From SKVR01 sp964589855 (GTDB lineage: Bacteria; Bacteroidota; Bacteroidia; Bacteroidales; UBA7960), in contig CAZPVB010000002.1 in the NCBI GenBank assembly GCA_964589855.1, positions 30,574 through 94,573 of the forward strand: DNA of 64,000 nucleotides. Reading direction: 5' to 3'. Below, one piece after another: positions 52,319 through 62,050 of this stretch (positions are counted from its first letter, which is position 1; every line of letters starts with the position of its first letter). The translations under genes and the position numbers were made by a program. The notes beneath the pieces were generated by a model, which saw only the letters and a list, made by a program, of their open reading frames with translations, had not been told where the DNA came from and did not search any database.

Positions 52319-54580
52319 ATGAGCAAAAAAAAACCACAAAACTTCCGAAAATACCTGAAAGTTTTCTGGATAATCATATTGATACCTGTTGTAGTAACAG
52401 TACTTATTTTTTCTACCATTTCTCTGGGATTGTGGGGTTATATGCCCTCCTTTGAAGAACTGGAGAATCCGAAAAGTAATTTGGCAAGCGAGATATACTC
52501 AGCTGATCAAAAATTGCTGGGAACTTATGCCATACAAAACAGATCCAATATCACTTATGATGAAATTTCGACCAACCTCATTGAGGCACTTATTGCCACC
52601 GAGGATATCAGGTTTTATGATCACTCAGGTGTGGATATCAGAAGTGTAATGAGGGTAATTTTCAGAAGCATACTTATGGGGCAGAGAAGTTCTGGCGGTG
52701 GCAGCACACTGAGCCAACAGCTGGCAAAAAACCTTTTTCCAAGGCAGCAAAACCCCTCCACTTTTCAAATGATCATTATCAAACTTAAAGAATGGGTAGT
52801 TGCCAGCAAACTGGAGCGAAACTACACCAAAGAAGAAATTATTGCCATGTATTTAAACACGGTAGACTTTGGCAGCCACGCATTTGGAATTAAATTGGCT
52901 TCCAAAACCTATTACAATACTTCACCCGACTCTTTGAAGGTGGAGCAAGCAGCAATGCTCGTAGGATTATTGAAAGCCCCCACATGGTTCCATCCCGTTC
53001 GCAACCCCGAAAGAGCTTTTCTGAGAAGAGAAGTGGTTTTAAACCAAATGGCAAGATACGGATACCTGGAAGAACAAGAATATGATTCACTCCGCACAAT
53101 TCCACTTGACATGTCGGAATTTCAGATACAAGATCAAAATACCGGAACAGCAACTTACTTTCGCGAATACCTCAGAGGTGAACTCAATGAATGGGCAAGC
53201 AATAAGATGAAACCCGATGGATCAAACTACAATATTTACAAAGATGGGTTGAAAATTTATACTACCATAGATAGCAGAATGCAGGAGCATGCAGAAGCGG
53301 CTGTAGCTGAACACATGGGAGAAGACCTACAGAAAGAATTTTTTAATCATTGGGAAGGATTTTCAAATGCTCCTTTTGGTTCAGACCTGGAACCCGAAGA
53401 CATTAAACGACTCATGGATAACTCCATGCAAAGGAGCGAAAGGTACAGAAAATTGAGGGTAGCCAATGTTGCTCAGGATTCCATCCGTAAGATCTTTAAC
53501 ACCCCTGTTGAAATGAGTATTTTTACCTGGGACGGAGAAATTGATACTTTGATGACCCCCATGGACTCCATCAGGTATTATAAATTTTTCCTCAATACTG
53601 GTGTGATGTCCGTGGAACCACAAACCGGTTTTGTAAGAGCATATGTTGGAGGCATTGACTATAAGCATTTTAAGTATGATCATGTAATCCAAAGTAAAAG
53701 GCAGGTAGGATCTACTTTTAAACCATTTCTTTACACACTTGCTATGAGAGAGGGTGAATTCGGCCCCTGCTCCGAAATCCCAAACACACCTGTTTCATTT
53801 GAATTACCTGACGGGGATGTTTGGACCCCAAAAAATTCTACCGATAAGAAAGAAGGTGAAATGGTAACACTCAAATGGGCTCTGGCCAACTCGGTGAATT
53901 ATATATCTGCTTTTTTGATCAAAAGATACTCTCCTCATGCTTTGATTGACCTGGTAAGAAAACTGGGAATTACAAGTCCTCTCGATCCTGTTCCGGCAAT
54001 TTCTCTGGGAACCCCCGACATATCGGTATATGAAATGGTTGGTGCAATGTCATCCTATGCCAACAAAGGTGTGTACATACAACCCAGCTTCGTTACCCAT
54101 ATTGAAGATAGTAATGGCAACCTCATCGAATCATTCAATCCGGTACAAAACGAAGCCATGAACGAACAGACCGCCTACCTCATGCTCGAACTCATGAAAG
54201 GTGTGGTGCAGAGTGGCACAGGGGTCAGACTGAGATATAAATACGAACTCACCAACCCTATTGCAGGAAAAACAGGTACCACACAAAATAACTCCGATGG
54301 ATGGTTTATCGGTCTCACTCCTGATCTGGTTACGGGTGTTTGGGTGGGTGCTGAAGACCGCGGAATCAGATTCAGAACCATTACACTGGGGCAAGGAGCC
54401 AATATGGCATTACCGATATGGGCTCTTTATATGAAAAGATTGTATAATGATAAATCTATTGAGATATCCCGGGAAGATTTTGCCCCCCCACTCAATCCAT
54501 TAAATATAGAAACTGATTGCGATAACTTTGAACCCGAACAAACATCGCCCAGAGGTATTTTCGATCAGGATATTTTTTAA
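52319..54580 (+). CDS. Class A penicillin-binding protein 1A (bifunctional)
   Basis: A 753-residue bifunctional peptidoglycan synthase. Its N-terminal anchor is FWIIILIPVVVTVLIFSTIS. The glycosyltransferase domain (about 65-245) has catalytic Glu95 in ATEDIRFYDHSGVD and GGSTLSQQLAKNLFPR. The transpeptidase domain (about 410-700) has the SxxK nucleophile Ser465 in VGSTFKPFLYT, SVN in LANSVNYISA and KTGTTQN with Lys651. Both activities should be intact. The region between them is of ordinary length. It follows gldH by 42 bases and precedes the YkgJ gene by 35. It is the main wall polymerase in the window. Confidence 0.95.
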   Translation: MSKKKPQNFRKYLKVFWIIILIPVVVTVLIFSTISLGLWGYMPSFEELENPKSNLASEIYSADQKLLGTYAIQNRSNITYDEISTNLIEALIATEDIRFYDHSGVDIRSVMRVIFRSILMGQRSSGGGSTLSQQLAKNLFPRQQNPSTFQMIIIKLKEWVVASKLERNYTKEEIIAMYLNTVDFGSHAFGIKLASKTYYNTSPDSLKVEQAAMLVGLLKAPTWFHPVRNPERAFLRREVVLNQMARYGYLEEQEYDSLRTIPLDMSEFQIQDQNTGTATYFREYLRGELNEWASNKMKPDGSNYNIYKDGLKIYTTIDSRMQEHAEAAVAEHMGEDLQKEFFNHWEGFSNAPFGSDLEPEDIKRLMDNSMQRSERYRKLRVANVAQDSIRKIFNTPVEMSIFTWDGEIDTLMTPMDSIRYYKFFLNTGVMSVEPQTGFVRAYVGGIDYKHFKYDHVIQSKRQVGSTFKPFLYTLAMREGEFGPCSEIPNTPVSFELPDGDVWTPKNSTDKKEGEMVTLKWALANSVNYISAFLIKRYSPHALIDLVRKLGITSPLDPVPAISLGTPDISVYEMVGAMSSYANKGVYIQPSFVTHIEDSNGNLIESFNPVQNEAMNEQTAYLMLELMKGVVQSGTGVRLRYKYELTNPIAGKTGTTQNNSDGWFIGLTPDLVTGVWVGAEDRGIRFRTITLGQGANMALPIWALYMKRLYNDKSIEISREDFAPPLNPLNIETDCDNFEPEQTSPRGIFDQDIF

Positions 54581-54615
54581 ATGCCGCCTTCACACACGTG
54601 AGAAAGAATATTTGT

Positions 54616-55104
54616 ATGCTTAGCAATCCTGATCTATTAAGAAACAACGCAAAAAACCGGAAAAAAGAGTTCGAGGTTCTCATCAGGAAACTGAAAAAAC
54701 TTAAATCCAGGAAAATTGATTTGCTTTTTCATTCTCTTCACGAAGAGGCTTTTACAGAGATACATTGCCTGGAATGTGCAAATTGTTGTCGTGGCTTAGG
54801 TCCCGGGATCACTTCATCTGATATAACAAGATTGTCTGCTTTTTTAAAGATCAAAGAAGCAGATCTGATGAAAAAGTATATTATTACCGATGAAGATGGA
54901 GATTATGTTTTCCGTGAGAGCCCATGCCCTTTTTTGATGGAAGACAATTACTGCTCGGTATACGCATCGCGCCCTAAAGCCTGTCGGGAATATCCGCATA
55001 CCAACCAGAAAAATATAAAATCAATCCTTACTGTTTGTCTGGAGAACACCAAAACATGTCCGGCGGTTTATTACATATTTCAGGAGATTCCAAAACATTT
55101 GTAG
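54616..55104 (+). CDS. YkgJ-family cysteine-cluster protein
   Basis: A small cytoplasmic protein of 162 residues from the ATG at 54616; an in-frame GTG at 54598 would add six residues. The family pattern is complete: C-x2-C-x2-C-C in HCLECANCCRGLGPG, SPCPFLMEDNYCSVYASRP, KACREYP, and late cysteines in TVCLENTKTCPAV. These cysteines are thought to bind zinc or an iron-sulfur cluster. In E. coli and many other bacteria YkgJ proteins lack a defined role. The gene is the last of the ricT-gldH-PBP1A run, 35 bases after PBP1A. Confidence 0.88.
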   Translation: MLSNPDLLRNNAKNRKKEFEVLIRKLKKLKSRKIDLLFHSLHEEAFTEIHCLECANCCRGLGPGITSSDITRLSAFLKIKEADLMKKYIITDEDGDYVFRESPCPFLMEDNYCSVYASRPKACREYPHTNQKNIKSILTVCLENTKTCPAVYYIFQEIPKHL

Positions 55105-55196
55105 TGCCTGGAAGCAAAGATAAGAGAAATTAGTGTGCCTGGTGATTTTATGCAATTGCATTACATTTTTCTGTTTCGCCGACTTGATGCAGTTGG

Positions 55197-56333
55197 TTAT
55201 TCGTGGCGGGGTAGTTCAAACCAAAAAACACTCCCCTTACCTAATTTACTGTCGAAACCCAAACTGCCATTATTTTTCATCACAAAATCCTTTACAAGCA
55301 CCAACCCAAGTCCACTACCTTTTTCATTCTGGGTTCCGGGTGTCGATTGTGTATTCAAATCATTCTCGCGAAGTTTCTCCATTTGCTCAGGGCGCATTCC
55401 CATGCCAAAATCCTTTACTTCCAGTCTCACAAAGTCCTTGTTTTGGTCAACAGTTATTTCTATCCTGGATTCTGCCTTCGAATATTTAATAGCATTTGAC
55501 AAAAGATTTCGTAATACAGTTTTGGTCATTTCTATATCGGCAAAGGCACCATAATAATCTTTTGATGCATGGATGACGACCTCAATACTTTTCTTTGAAG
55601 CATTGGGTTTAAGCAAACTCACAACCTGTTTTACCAGCATCAGTATTTCCACCTGTACGGGTTTAAATTTAATATTTTGCATTTGCGAACGCGACCAGTC
55701 GAGCAGGTTTTGTAACAGATCATAGGCCCTCTTAGCAGAATCATTGATCATACCTGCCATTTGAGATATATCCTCCTGTTTGAAAAAACCAATTTCCTTC
55801 TCGAGAGATTCTGTGCCAAACAGAATGTTGTTAAACAGATTTTTCATGTCGTGAGATATCACTGAGAACAATTGATTTTTCACCTCGTTCAATCGCTTAA
55901 GTTCAATATTTTGCTGTTTAATGATATCGCGGCTATGTTTCAGCTCAAGGTGATTAAAAACTCTGCTTATCAGCTCTTTGGCGTTAAAGGGTTTGGTTAC
56001 ATAATCTACAGCACCCTTTTCCAGACCATTGATAACATCCTGCTGATCTACTTTTGCAGTAAGAAATATTACCGGTATGTCTGTAGTAAGATCATCTTCC
56101 TTTAGCTTTTCGCATACCTGAAATCCATCCATGCCCGGCATGGAGACATCAAGCAGGATAAGATCGGGCAAATTGTTTTTGATCGCCTTCAAAGCTTTTT
56201 GTCCACTGTCGGCAAAATTTACTTTTAAGCCTTTTTCGCTCAGCAAATGAGCCAGTACCTGAATATTTTCAGGAACATCATCTACAATAAGTACCTTAAA
56301 ATCCTTTGTATCCTGAAGATTATTTTTTGTCAT
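55197..56333 (-). CDS. Response-regulator/histidine-kinase protein (REC-HisKA-HATPase)
   Basis: A 378-residue soluble signalling protein. A receiver domain at the N-terminus (about 12-130) has acceptor Asp62 in LLDVSMPGMDG, VIFLTAKVDQ and YVTKPFNA. A coiled linker (about 131-152) leads to a HisKA domain with His161 in VISHDMKNLFNN, followed by a HATPase domain with LRNLLSNAIKYSK, VKDFGMGM and KGSGLGLVLVKDF. It has no membrane segment or DNA-binding domain, so it must receive and pass on phosphate in the cytoplasm. It lies 34 bases downstream of the PAS-kinase gene and is surely in the same operon. The output is not encoded in the window. Confidence 0.93.
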   Translation of the reverse strand: MTKNNLQDTKDFKVLIVDDVPENIQVLAHLLSEKGLKVNFADSGQKALKAIKNNLPDLILLDVSMPGMDGFQVCEKLKEDDLTTDIPVIFLTAKVDQQDVINGLEKGAVDYVTKPFNAKELISRVFNHLELKHSRDIIKQQNIELKRLNEVKNQLFSVISHDMKNLFNNILFGTESLEKEIGFFKQEDISQMAGMINDSAKRAYDLLQNLLDWSRSQMQNIKFKPVQVEILMLVKQVVSLLKPNASKKSIEVVIHASKDYYGAFADIEMTKTVLRNLLSNAIKYSKAESRIEITVDQNKDFVRLEVKDFGMGMRPEQMEKLRENDLNTQSTPGTQNEKGSGLGLVLVKDFVMKNNGSLGFDSKLGKGSVFWFELPRHE

Positions 56334-56367
56334 AATTTTTCAGTATTTGTGTGCATTTATCCACCCA

Positions 56368-59202
56368 CTATTGTCTTAATGTTTCAAACGCAGAAAGCAT
56401 CCGGTTTATTTCTATTACATTGTACCCCTTTGCCTGCTTTTGAAGTTTTTGAGCAAATATTTTCAGGTTGACAAGGTGGTGTTCCTCTGCAAGAATAATC
56501 AAATCACTGGCAAAAGAGAAAATCTCATCAAACCCCAGAATATCAGAAATCTTATCGAATTCAAACCATATCTTCTCTTGCATGAAAGATTGGGCGTTTT
56601 GTTCCGAACCTTTTTGTATGATTACCTCATCATACAGTTTTTTAATGAGTTGCATATCATTTAAAGGTGCAAAAGATTCTCCGGTATCTGTTTCAGAAAT
56701 AGAAACTTTTTTTGTCCTTTTTTCGGAAAAGGCATAATGATCTCTTACAACCGAAACACCAGGTATTTGAATCAGAAAGCGAGTTCCGTGATTTATCTCC
56801 GATTCAACAGCGATTTCTCCATTCATCATTTCCACAAATCTTTTGGAAATAGATAATCCTAAGCCTGTACCTTCCTGCTTAAGAAATCCTGGCGGATTTT
56901 TCTGATAAAAAGGATCAAATATGGTTTTCAGGTTCCTTTGGTCAATACCAATGCCGGTATCAGCAACCTGAATCTGCAGATCAACAAGGCTTTTGTTCTT
57001 AAAATTTGTATTGCAATTTATTTCAATGGAAATGCTGCCCCGGTGTGTAAATTTCACGGCATTTCCAACCAGGTTAAATAAGATTTGTCGTATCCTGGTC
57101 TCATCCAATATCAGCCACTGGGGCACATACTCAGAAACGTTAGTAACAATCTCTATCCCTTTTTCAGCGGCTTTTAGCGAAAAGATCTGCTTTACGTCAT
57201 TGATCATATCCCTGATATTGAAATTAGAAGGTTTCAGAACCATTTTTCCGGCTTCAATGCGCGAAAGATCCAGTATATCATTGATCAAACTAATGAGCGC
57301 CTTACTGCTTTTCTCTATTCCTTTCAGGTGCGATTTAAACTTCACATCTGAAAGAGGGTACTCTTTCAGAATTTCGGTAAAACCCATAATTGCATTAATG
57401 GGGGTGCGTATCTCGTGACTGATATTGGCCAAAAACAAACTTTTTGCCTGACTGGCTTCTTCGGCTTTTTGTTTGGCAATTTTAAGCATGATCTCGGTTT
57501 GTTTTGTTTCAGTTATATCTCTGGCAACCATACCCAAAAGATATCCATAAGAGGACCTTACCGGAAAAATAATCGACTGAATGGTTTTCACATTGCCCTG
57601 TTTATCAATAATATCCGCTTCAGATAAATTTTTAAACCATTCACTCCTACCCCCTACCAGCGCTTGTTTTATTTTTTTCTTTAGTGTTTCTGATTGTTTT
57701 TTTAAAGGAGAATCTGGTGAAAGAACATTTTGCAAAAACAACCATAACTTTTGCCCCATCGCCTCTTTTCGGGCAGTATCGAAAATGATCTCACAACCTT
57801 TATTCCATTCAATAATAGATCCTTTAGGATTAACAATGATGATGGCATCGGTGGAACTCCTGACAATATTTTTAAACTTCTCCTCTGTCTCCTCCTGTGC
57901 TTTCACACGCTGGGTAATATCCGAATACACCACAGCAACACCAAGATCAGGCAAAGGAACGGGTGCAGCACTAACATTTAACCAGGTAATGTTTTCATCT
58001 GATTTTACAACCCCCATTTCTATGTTTTCAACCATCTTATTCTTTTGCAATGCCAGCACACTGGCATATTCACTTTGAGAAAGAGGTGTCAGGTCTTTTT
58101 TTACGACTTTCCAGTTGTTGCCTGGAATATCCTTAAAAATATCATCATTTTTCCGTATTCCGAGCAATTGCTCCGATGCTTTGTTCAGGTCAATTATTTG
58201 TCCTTGCTTGTTGGTGATGGTTACCCCCACAGGTAAAATTTTAAAAACCGTTTTCAACATTTGATCGCTTTTCAGGCGGTCTGCTTCCGCTTGTTTCTGA
58301 CCTGTAACATCCTCAAAAATGAGTGCTACATACCCTTTTTCTGGTATGTAAGAGTAAATATTGACAACATTTCCTGTTTTCAACGGAATGTTTTCAATCT
58401 TTTGATTCTTATTTTCCAAATAGGTACTGAACAACATGGGCAGAATCAGATATCCTTCATCCGGAAAAATATACATAAAAGGGACTGACTCCATCGATTG
58501 GGTAGAAACACCTGTAAGTTGTTGAAAAACAGAGTTGGCTCTAAAGAACTTAAAATCGTGTAATTCATTATCAACAACATAGGGTTTAAGAACAAGCAAT
58601 CCGTTGATCATATTCTGAAAAAGCATTCTGTACCGCCTTTCGCTGTCACGAAGGGTTTCTGCCTCCTTCATGGCTGATATATCGGTAAGTGAGACCCTCA
58701 CAAGTTGCTTTCCGGTGTCGGTATCTTTATAGGGAATACTATTGATCAGAAAATATTTTACCTGCTGGTTTTCTGTTTTGATCCGTATGTCTGTACTTTG
58801 CGGTTTCTCTGTTTCTTTTAGGGCAAGCCAATGAAAATAAAACCTATCCTGGGAAGCAGGATGAATATATTGGTGAAACGGGGTATGATGAAGTTGATCC
58901 TGATTTTTCTGTAAAATGCTTATCCCTGTTTGGTTTACCTCCAGAATATACCCACCATTATCAAGTATCAGATATCCAATGGGTGCATGATCGAAAAGTT
59001 GTTCCAGTTTTTGATTCTGTTTCTCCAAAACCTGGTTGGTTCTGAGCAGTTCATCGTGCTGCAGCTCAAGTTCAATTTTATGTATGTTATAATCCTCAAG
59101 AAGTTTTTCAATATTTTCTATTACATCTGTAATATCCTCCTTGCTTTTGCTACTGAGGATATCCTTCGCCTTTTTTCGCAAACTCTCAATATTGTAATTC
59201 AC
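56368..59202 (-). CDS. Multi-PAS sensor histidine kinase with C-terminal Hpt-like region
   Basis: A soluble sensor kinase of 944 residues from the GTG at 59202; a TTG at 59250 would add 16 atypical residues. A short coiled coil (about 1-65) is followed by PAS-like domains (LFDHAPIGYLILD; YRMLFQNMINGL; VFKILPVGVTITNKQ; IVRSSTDAIIIVNPKG) to about residue 555. Next are HisKA with His596 in ANISHEIRTPINAIMGFTEI and HATPase with LFNLVGNAVKFTH, DTGIGID and GTGLGLSISKR. The last 100 residues look helical, like a phosphotransfer module, but the usual H-x-L-K-G is absent. No membrane span is visible, so cytoplasmic signals such as redox state or small ligands are likely. It heads an operon with the REC-kinase at 55197. 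Confidence 0.9.
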   Translation of the reverse strand: MNYNIESLRKKAKDILSSKSKEDITDVIENIEKLLEDYNIHKIELELQHDELLRTNQVLEKQNQKLEQLFDHAPIGYLILDNGGYILEVNQTGISILQKNQDQLHHTPFHQYIHPASQDRFYFHWLALKETEKPQSTDIRIKTENQQVKYFLINSIPYKDTDTGKQLVRVSLTDISAMKEAETLRDSERRYRMLFQNMINGLLVLKPYVVDNELHDFKFFRANSVFQQLTGVSTQSMESVPFMYIFPDEGYLILPMLFSTYLENKNQKIENIPLKTGNVVNIYSYIPEKGYVALIFEDVTGQKQAEADRLKSDQMLKTVFKILPVGVTITNKQGQIIDLNKASEQLLGIRKNDDIFKDIPGNNWKVVKKDLTPLSQSEYASVLALQKNKMVENIEMGVVKSDENITWLNVSAAPVPLPDLGVAVVYSDITQRVKAQEETEEKFKNIVRSSTDAIIIVNPKGSIIEWNKGCEIIFDTARKEAMGQKLWLFLQNVLSPDSPLKKQSETLKKKIKQALVGGRSEWFKNLSEADIIDKQGNVKTIQSIIFPVRSSYGYLLGMVARDITETKQTEIMLKIAKQKAEEASQAKSLFLANISHEIRTPINAIMGFTEILKEYPLSDVKFKSHLKGIEKSSKALISLINDILDLSRIEAGKMVLKPSNFNIRDMINDVKQIFSLKAAEKGIEIVTNVSEYVPQWLILDETRIRQILFNLVGNAVKFTHRGSISIEINCNTNFKNKSLVDLQIQVADTGIGIDQRNLKTIFDPFYQKNPPGFLKQEGTGLGLSISKRFVEMMNGEIAVESEINHGTRFLIQIPGVSVVRDHYAFSEKRTKKVSISETDTGESFAPLNDMQLIKKLYDEVIIQKGSEQNAQSFMQEKIWFEFDKISDILGFDEIFSFASDLIILAEEHHLVNLKIFAQKLQKQAKGYNVIEINRMLSAFETLRQ

Positions 59203-59598
59203 GTATATTCTGTATTTTAAGGAAATGAAAAAGTAAAAGGCACCGGACAAATTGCCTCATATAAAAATAGCAAAACATTACCTTCCCGGCACACACATTA
59301 TTACAACAAGAAAACCTGCTCCGGGAAAGCAATGAATATCCGAAAGATCTTACAGAAGAAATGCATGGATTGCTCGTGTGCATTTAACGACAGTAAAATT
59401 ACTTGCATTTAAAATACAAAAATAATGGTTTATATCATTCGGGGGTTGCTGGTTGAAGTAAATTGCGAAGCAATTTGCTGTATACCAATACGAAAATTGA
59501 TGATCTTATCCTTGAAAAACGATAAATGAGTGTAGTTTAAAAAGATAGGAGGCTAAATTATACTACTGCCAAAATACTGATATTCAGCAACAAACCCA

Positions 59599-59630
59599 AG
59601 GGTCTTCGACCGCTCAAAGGGTTTTTAGAC
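59599..59630 (-). repeat. Dispersed repeat copy 2 (CCCTTTGAG...GTCGAAGACCCT)
   Basis: Reverse complement of the repeat at 35812-35844 with a few differences. In addition, GGGTCT at its left and AGACCC at its right make a possible hairpin. It lies in the 59203-59884 gap between the PAS-kinase and TolC genes, which otherwise has no gene. Confidence 0.55.
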
Positions 59631-59719
59631 CCGACAAACAAATAATTCTAATCCTATGAGATTATTCATCCATTTGAATTCACTGTTCAACGCTGAAGGA
59701 ATTAGAACATGTAAAGCAC

Positions 59720-59750
59720 AAAAAAAAAACCTCAGTTTTAACACTGAAGG
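59720..59750 (-). terminator. Terminator of the TolC-family gene
   Basis: Hairpin CCTTCAGT/ACTGAGG (one bulge) at 59730-59750. On the minus strand it is followed by ten Ts (59720-59729). It lies about 135 bases past the TolC-family stop codon. Confidence 0.65.
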
Positions 59751-59884
59751 GATCATACAATGAGTAAAGATTATGTGAAAAATCAGATTCCACTTACCGG
59801 ATTACCAAAAAAATGAACAAGTGATATATTTAACATTTTTCCAGTTATATCTTAGAAAGTTATCAATTTTATGAATCAATGGTC

Positions 59885-61315
59885 TTACAGATTAAACCCT
59901 TCACCCATATAAAATTCCATGATTTTTTGTTTGAAAACATAATCATATTTTGCCTGAAGGGCCTCTCGCTGAGCTTTGGCAAGACGCATTTGCGATTCAT
60001 TAAATTCAACAGAACTCACCATTCCCAGGTCAAAACGCTGTTGCGTATATTTAAATGACTCTTCGAAAGAGTCAAGAGACTTTATAGTTGCCTGGTATTT
60101 TTGCCATGCCGCTATTGCATCTGCGTGAGCCTGACCGATGGTTTTATTCAGGTTGTTGCGATTCTGCTCATAACTATTTTTAGCACGTTGAAGTTCTATT
60201 TTTGATTGTTGTATCCGGTTACGTACTTCCATACGGTTAAATAGAGGTATACGAAGATTCAACCCAATATACTGACTAAAGTTATCTCTTATCTGATCAG
60301 CATAAGGTTTGGTTTCAAACGAATTTATAATTTTATCGGCAAATACAGGTGTGTTGTCTTCGAGATAACCAATTTGTGCAGGTCCCATATTTTCCTGGCC
60401 GGCAAACTGCTGTGCTGCCTGGGAGTATCCGGTTCCGAGATTCCCGATCAAAGATAAGCTGGGGCTTAATCTTCCTTTTTCCAGATCAATCACTTTTTCG
60501 GCAACCCGGATGCTCTCTTCTGCCCATTTTACAGAGGGTTCCACCTGTACCGCTTTTTCAAAAACCTGTTCATGGCTATCCATGATAAGATCATCGTTTA
60601 TATCGATTACAGGCTGTTCAATGTCAAAATCCTCTCCAGTATCCAGATCAAGCAAATGTACCAATTCCAGGTAGGATAAACGCAGATTGTTTTCGGCAGT
60701 GATAAGATTGAGTTTTTCCTCTGATAAGCGTGCTTCCAGTTCCAGAACACTACCCTTTGCTACTGTACCACCTTCAAACAAAATACGCGTTCTTTCCAAT
60801 TGTTGTTCTATGATCTCAACCTGTTCGCGGGCAGTTTCCACAAAATCTTCGTTGAAGAGTATCTGCATATAAGCAGCTCCGATGCTTAAAATGATGTCAT
60901 TGCTTACTCTTTCCGTATCATAACGCATGGCAGTATTACGATGCATATTCATCCGCAAGTAGTTTACATTCTGAAAACCTGCAAAAAGCACAAAACTTCC
61001 GGTAGCACTTCCATTCTGCCGCATGATGCGTTCGGTAGAAAAATCGTTGGTGAAAGGGTCTACTGACCTGCCATAGCTATATCCATGAGAAACATCAGCA
61101 TTAAGGGAAGGTAAAAAATTGGCATAACTTTGAGAAAGATCTTTTTCGGATGAATTTTCATTCAATACACGCTGTTTGATCTCAATATTATTTGCTATAG
61201 CATAATCAATACACTCCTGAAGACTCCATACTTTTGTGCCGAAAGCAGAAAGTGAAGTAAATAATAAAACCGCTATGAATAAAAGATTTCTCCTGTTTAT
61301 GATTATCATGACCAA
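59885..61315 (-). CDS. TolC-family outer-membrane efflux protein
   Basis: A 476-residue outer-membrane protein. The signal peptide runs to about residue 26 (RRNLLFIAVLLFTSLSAFG). The start WSLQECIDYAIANNIEIKQR is diagnostic of the TolC/OEP family. Two OEP repeats follow, with coiled-coil helices rich in E, Q and A and the C-terminal ESFKYTQQRFDLGMVSSVEF block. Trimers form a channel through the outer membrane and periplasm for efflux or type I secretion. No membrane-fusion protein or pump is encoded in the window on either side, so its partners lie elsewhere. A second ATG two codons in is possible. A hairpin terminator sits 55 bases upstream of the start. Confidence 0.93.
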   Translation of the reverse strand: MVMIIINRRNLLFIAVLLFTSLSAFGTKVWSLQECIDYAIANNIEIKQRVLNENSSEKDLSQSYANFLPSLNADVSHGYSYGRSVDPFTNDFSTERIMRQNGSATGSFVLFAGFQNVNYLRMNMHRNTAMRYDTERVSNDIILSIGAAYMQILFNEDFVETAREQVEIIEQQLERTRILFEGGTVAKGSVLELEARLSEEKLNLITAENNLRLSYLELVHLLDLDTGEDFDIEQPVIDINDDLIMDSHEQVFEKAVQVEPSVKWAEESIRVAEKVIDLEKGRLSPSLSLIGNLGTGYSQAAQQFAGQENMGPAQIGYLEDNTPVFADKIINSFETKPYADQIRDNFSQYIGLNLRIPLFNRMEVRNRIQQSKIELQRAKNSYEQNRNNLNKTIGQAHADAIAAWQKYQATIKSLDSFEESFKYTQQRFDLGMVSSVEFNESQMRLAKAQREALQAKYDYVFKQKIMEFYMGEGFNL

Positions 61316-61369
61316 TTATTTTTTGTTTCACATTTTTGATTTATAATTTTGGGATCAATTTCGTACTTT

Positions 61370-61399
61370 AAAAAGGTAGGGTGCGTTCCCTACCTTTTT
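61370..61399. terminator. Orphan bidirectional terminator upstream of the TolC-family gene
   Basis: Perfect 12-base arms AAAAAGGTAGGG (61370-61381) and CCCTACCTTTTT (61388-61399), loop TGCGTT. T-runs occur on both strands. No gene in the window ends here: it lies 55 bases upstream of the TolC-family start, and the 735-base gap on its other side has no supported CDS. Confidence 0.75.
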
Positions 61400-61775
61400 G
61401 CACTTAACCAATTAACCAATAAACTTACATTTCCGGAATACCTAAAAACATGCCATCAAAATTATTTTACTGTCTTTTAGTTTATTACAATTCAATTGTA
61501 AGAAACCAGCAGGCATTAGGTGTTCGAAACCATGACAACAATCGTCCGATTCCGTACATGCAAAAAGCAGAAGGGAATTCATGGAAGAAAAAAACAAATC
61601 CTTTTACAAGGGTAAGGCAAATAGCAACAATTTATTTGCATCCGTTATTTGCATCCAAAAAAATTGTGTAAATTCGGTCTGAGAAATATCCATGTTTGCT
61701 TTTTTCAAAAGCATTCGGTATTCAATTTGCAAACATGTTTAGTTTGTTTTTATTTTCGACCCCTGAAGACCAGTT

Positions 61776-61929
61776 GAACCGAGCCATGACAATACTATTG
61801 ACACACACGGATGATTAGATTTCGCAGCATGTCCAAAAATACAAAACCTGAGTTTTGGCAATCTGCCCCGTAAGAAAAGAACGGGGCAGGCATCTGAACT
61901 ATTGAATCAAATTATAAACAGATGAACTA
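61776..61929 (+). repeat. Dispersed intergenic element, copy B
   Basis: The reference copy of the element also found at 50039-50193 and partly at 48630-48671. It contains a perfect hairpin, CTGCCCCGT (61863-61871) and ACGGGGCAG (61881-61889), and a second pair, CATCTG (61891-61896) and CAGATG (61919-61924). In the surrounding gap ATTTGCATCC also occurs twice in tandem near 61634-61657. No transposase gene is linked. Confidence 0.75.
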
Positions 61930-62050
61930 CCCTGATCAGTAAGACTTACTTCACATCATAAGATTTACATGTTTTCTGAAATCTCTTCACGAACATTCCA
62001 TAACCGTATTTTAATATACATATCAAGTTTAATTAAAAACCTTTTCAAAA

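Noticed and set aside
61450..61671. 73-codon plus-strand ORF before copy B of the dispersed element
   Set aside because: No recognisable features, no promoter, and it runs into the tandem ATTTGCATCC repeat. Not supported as a gene.
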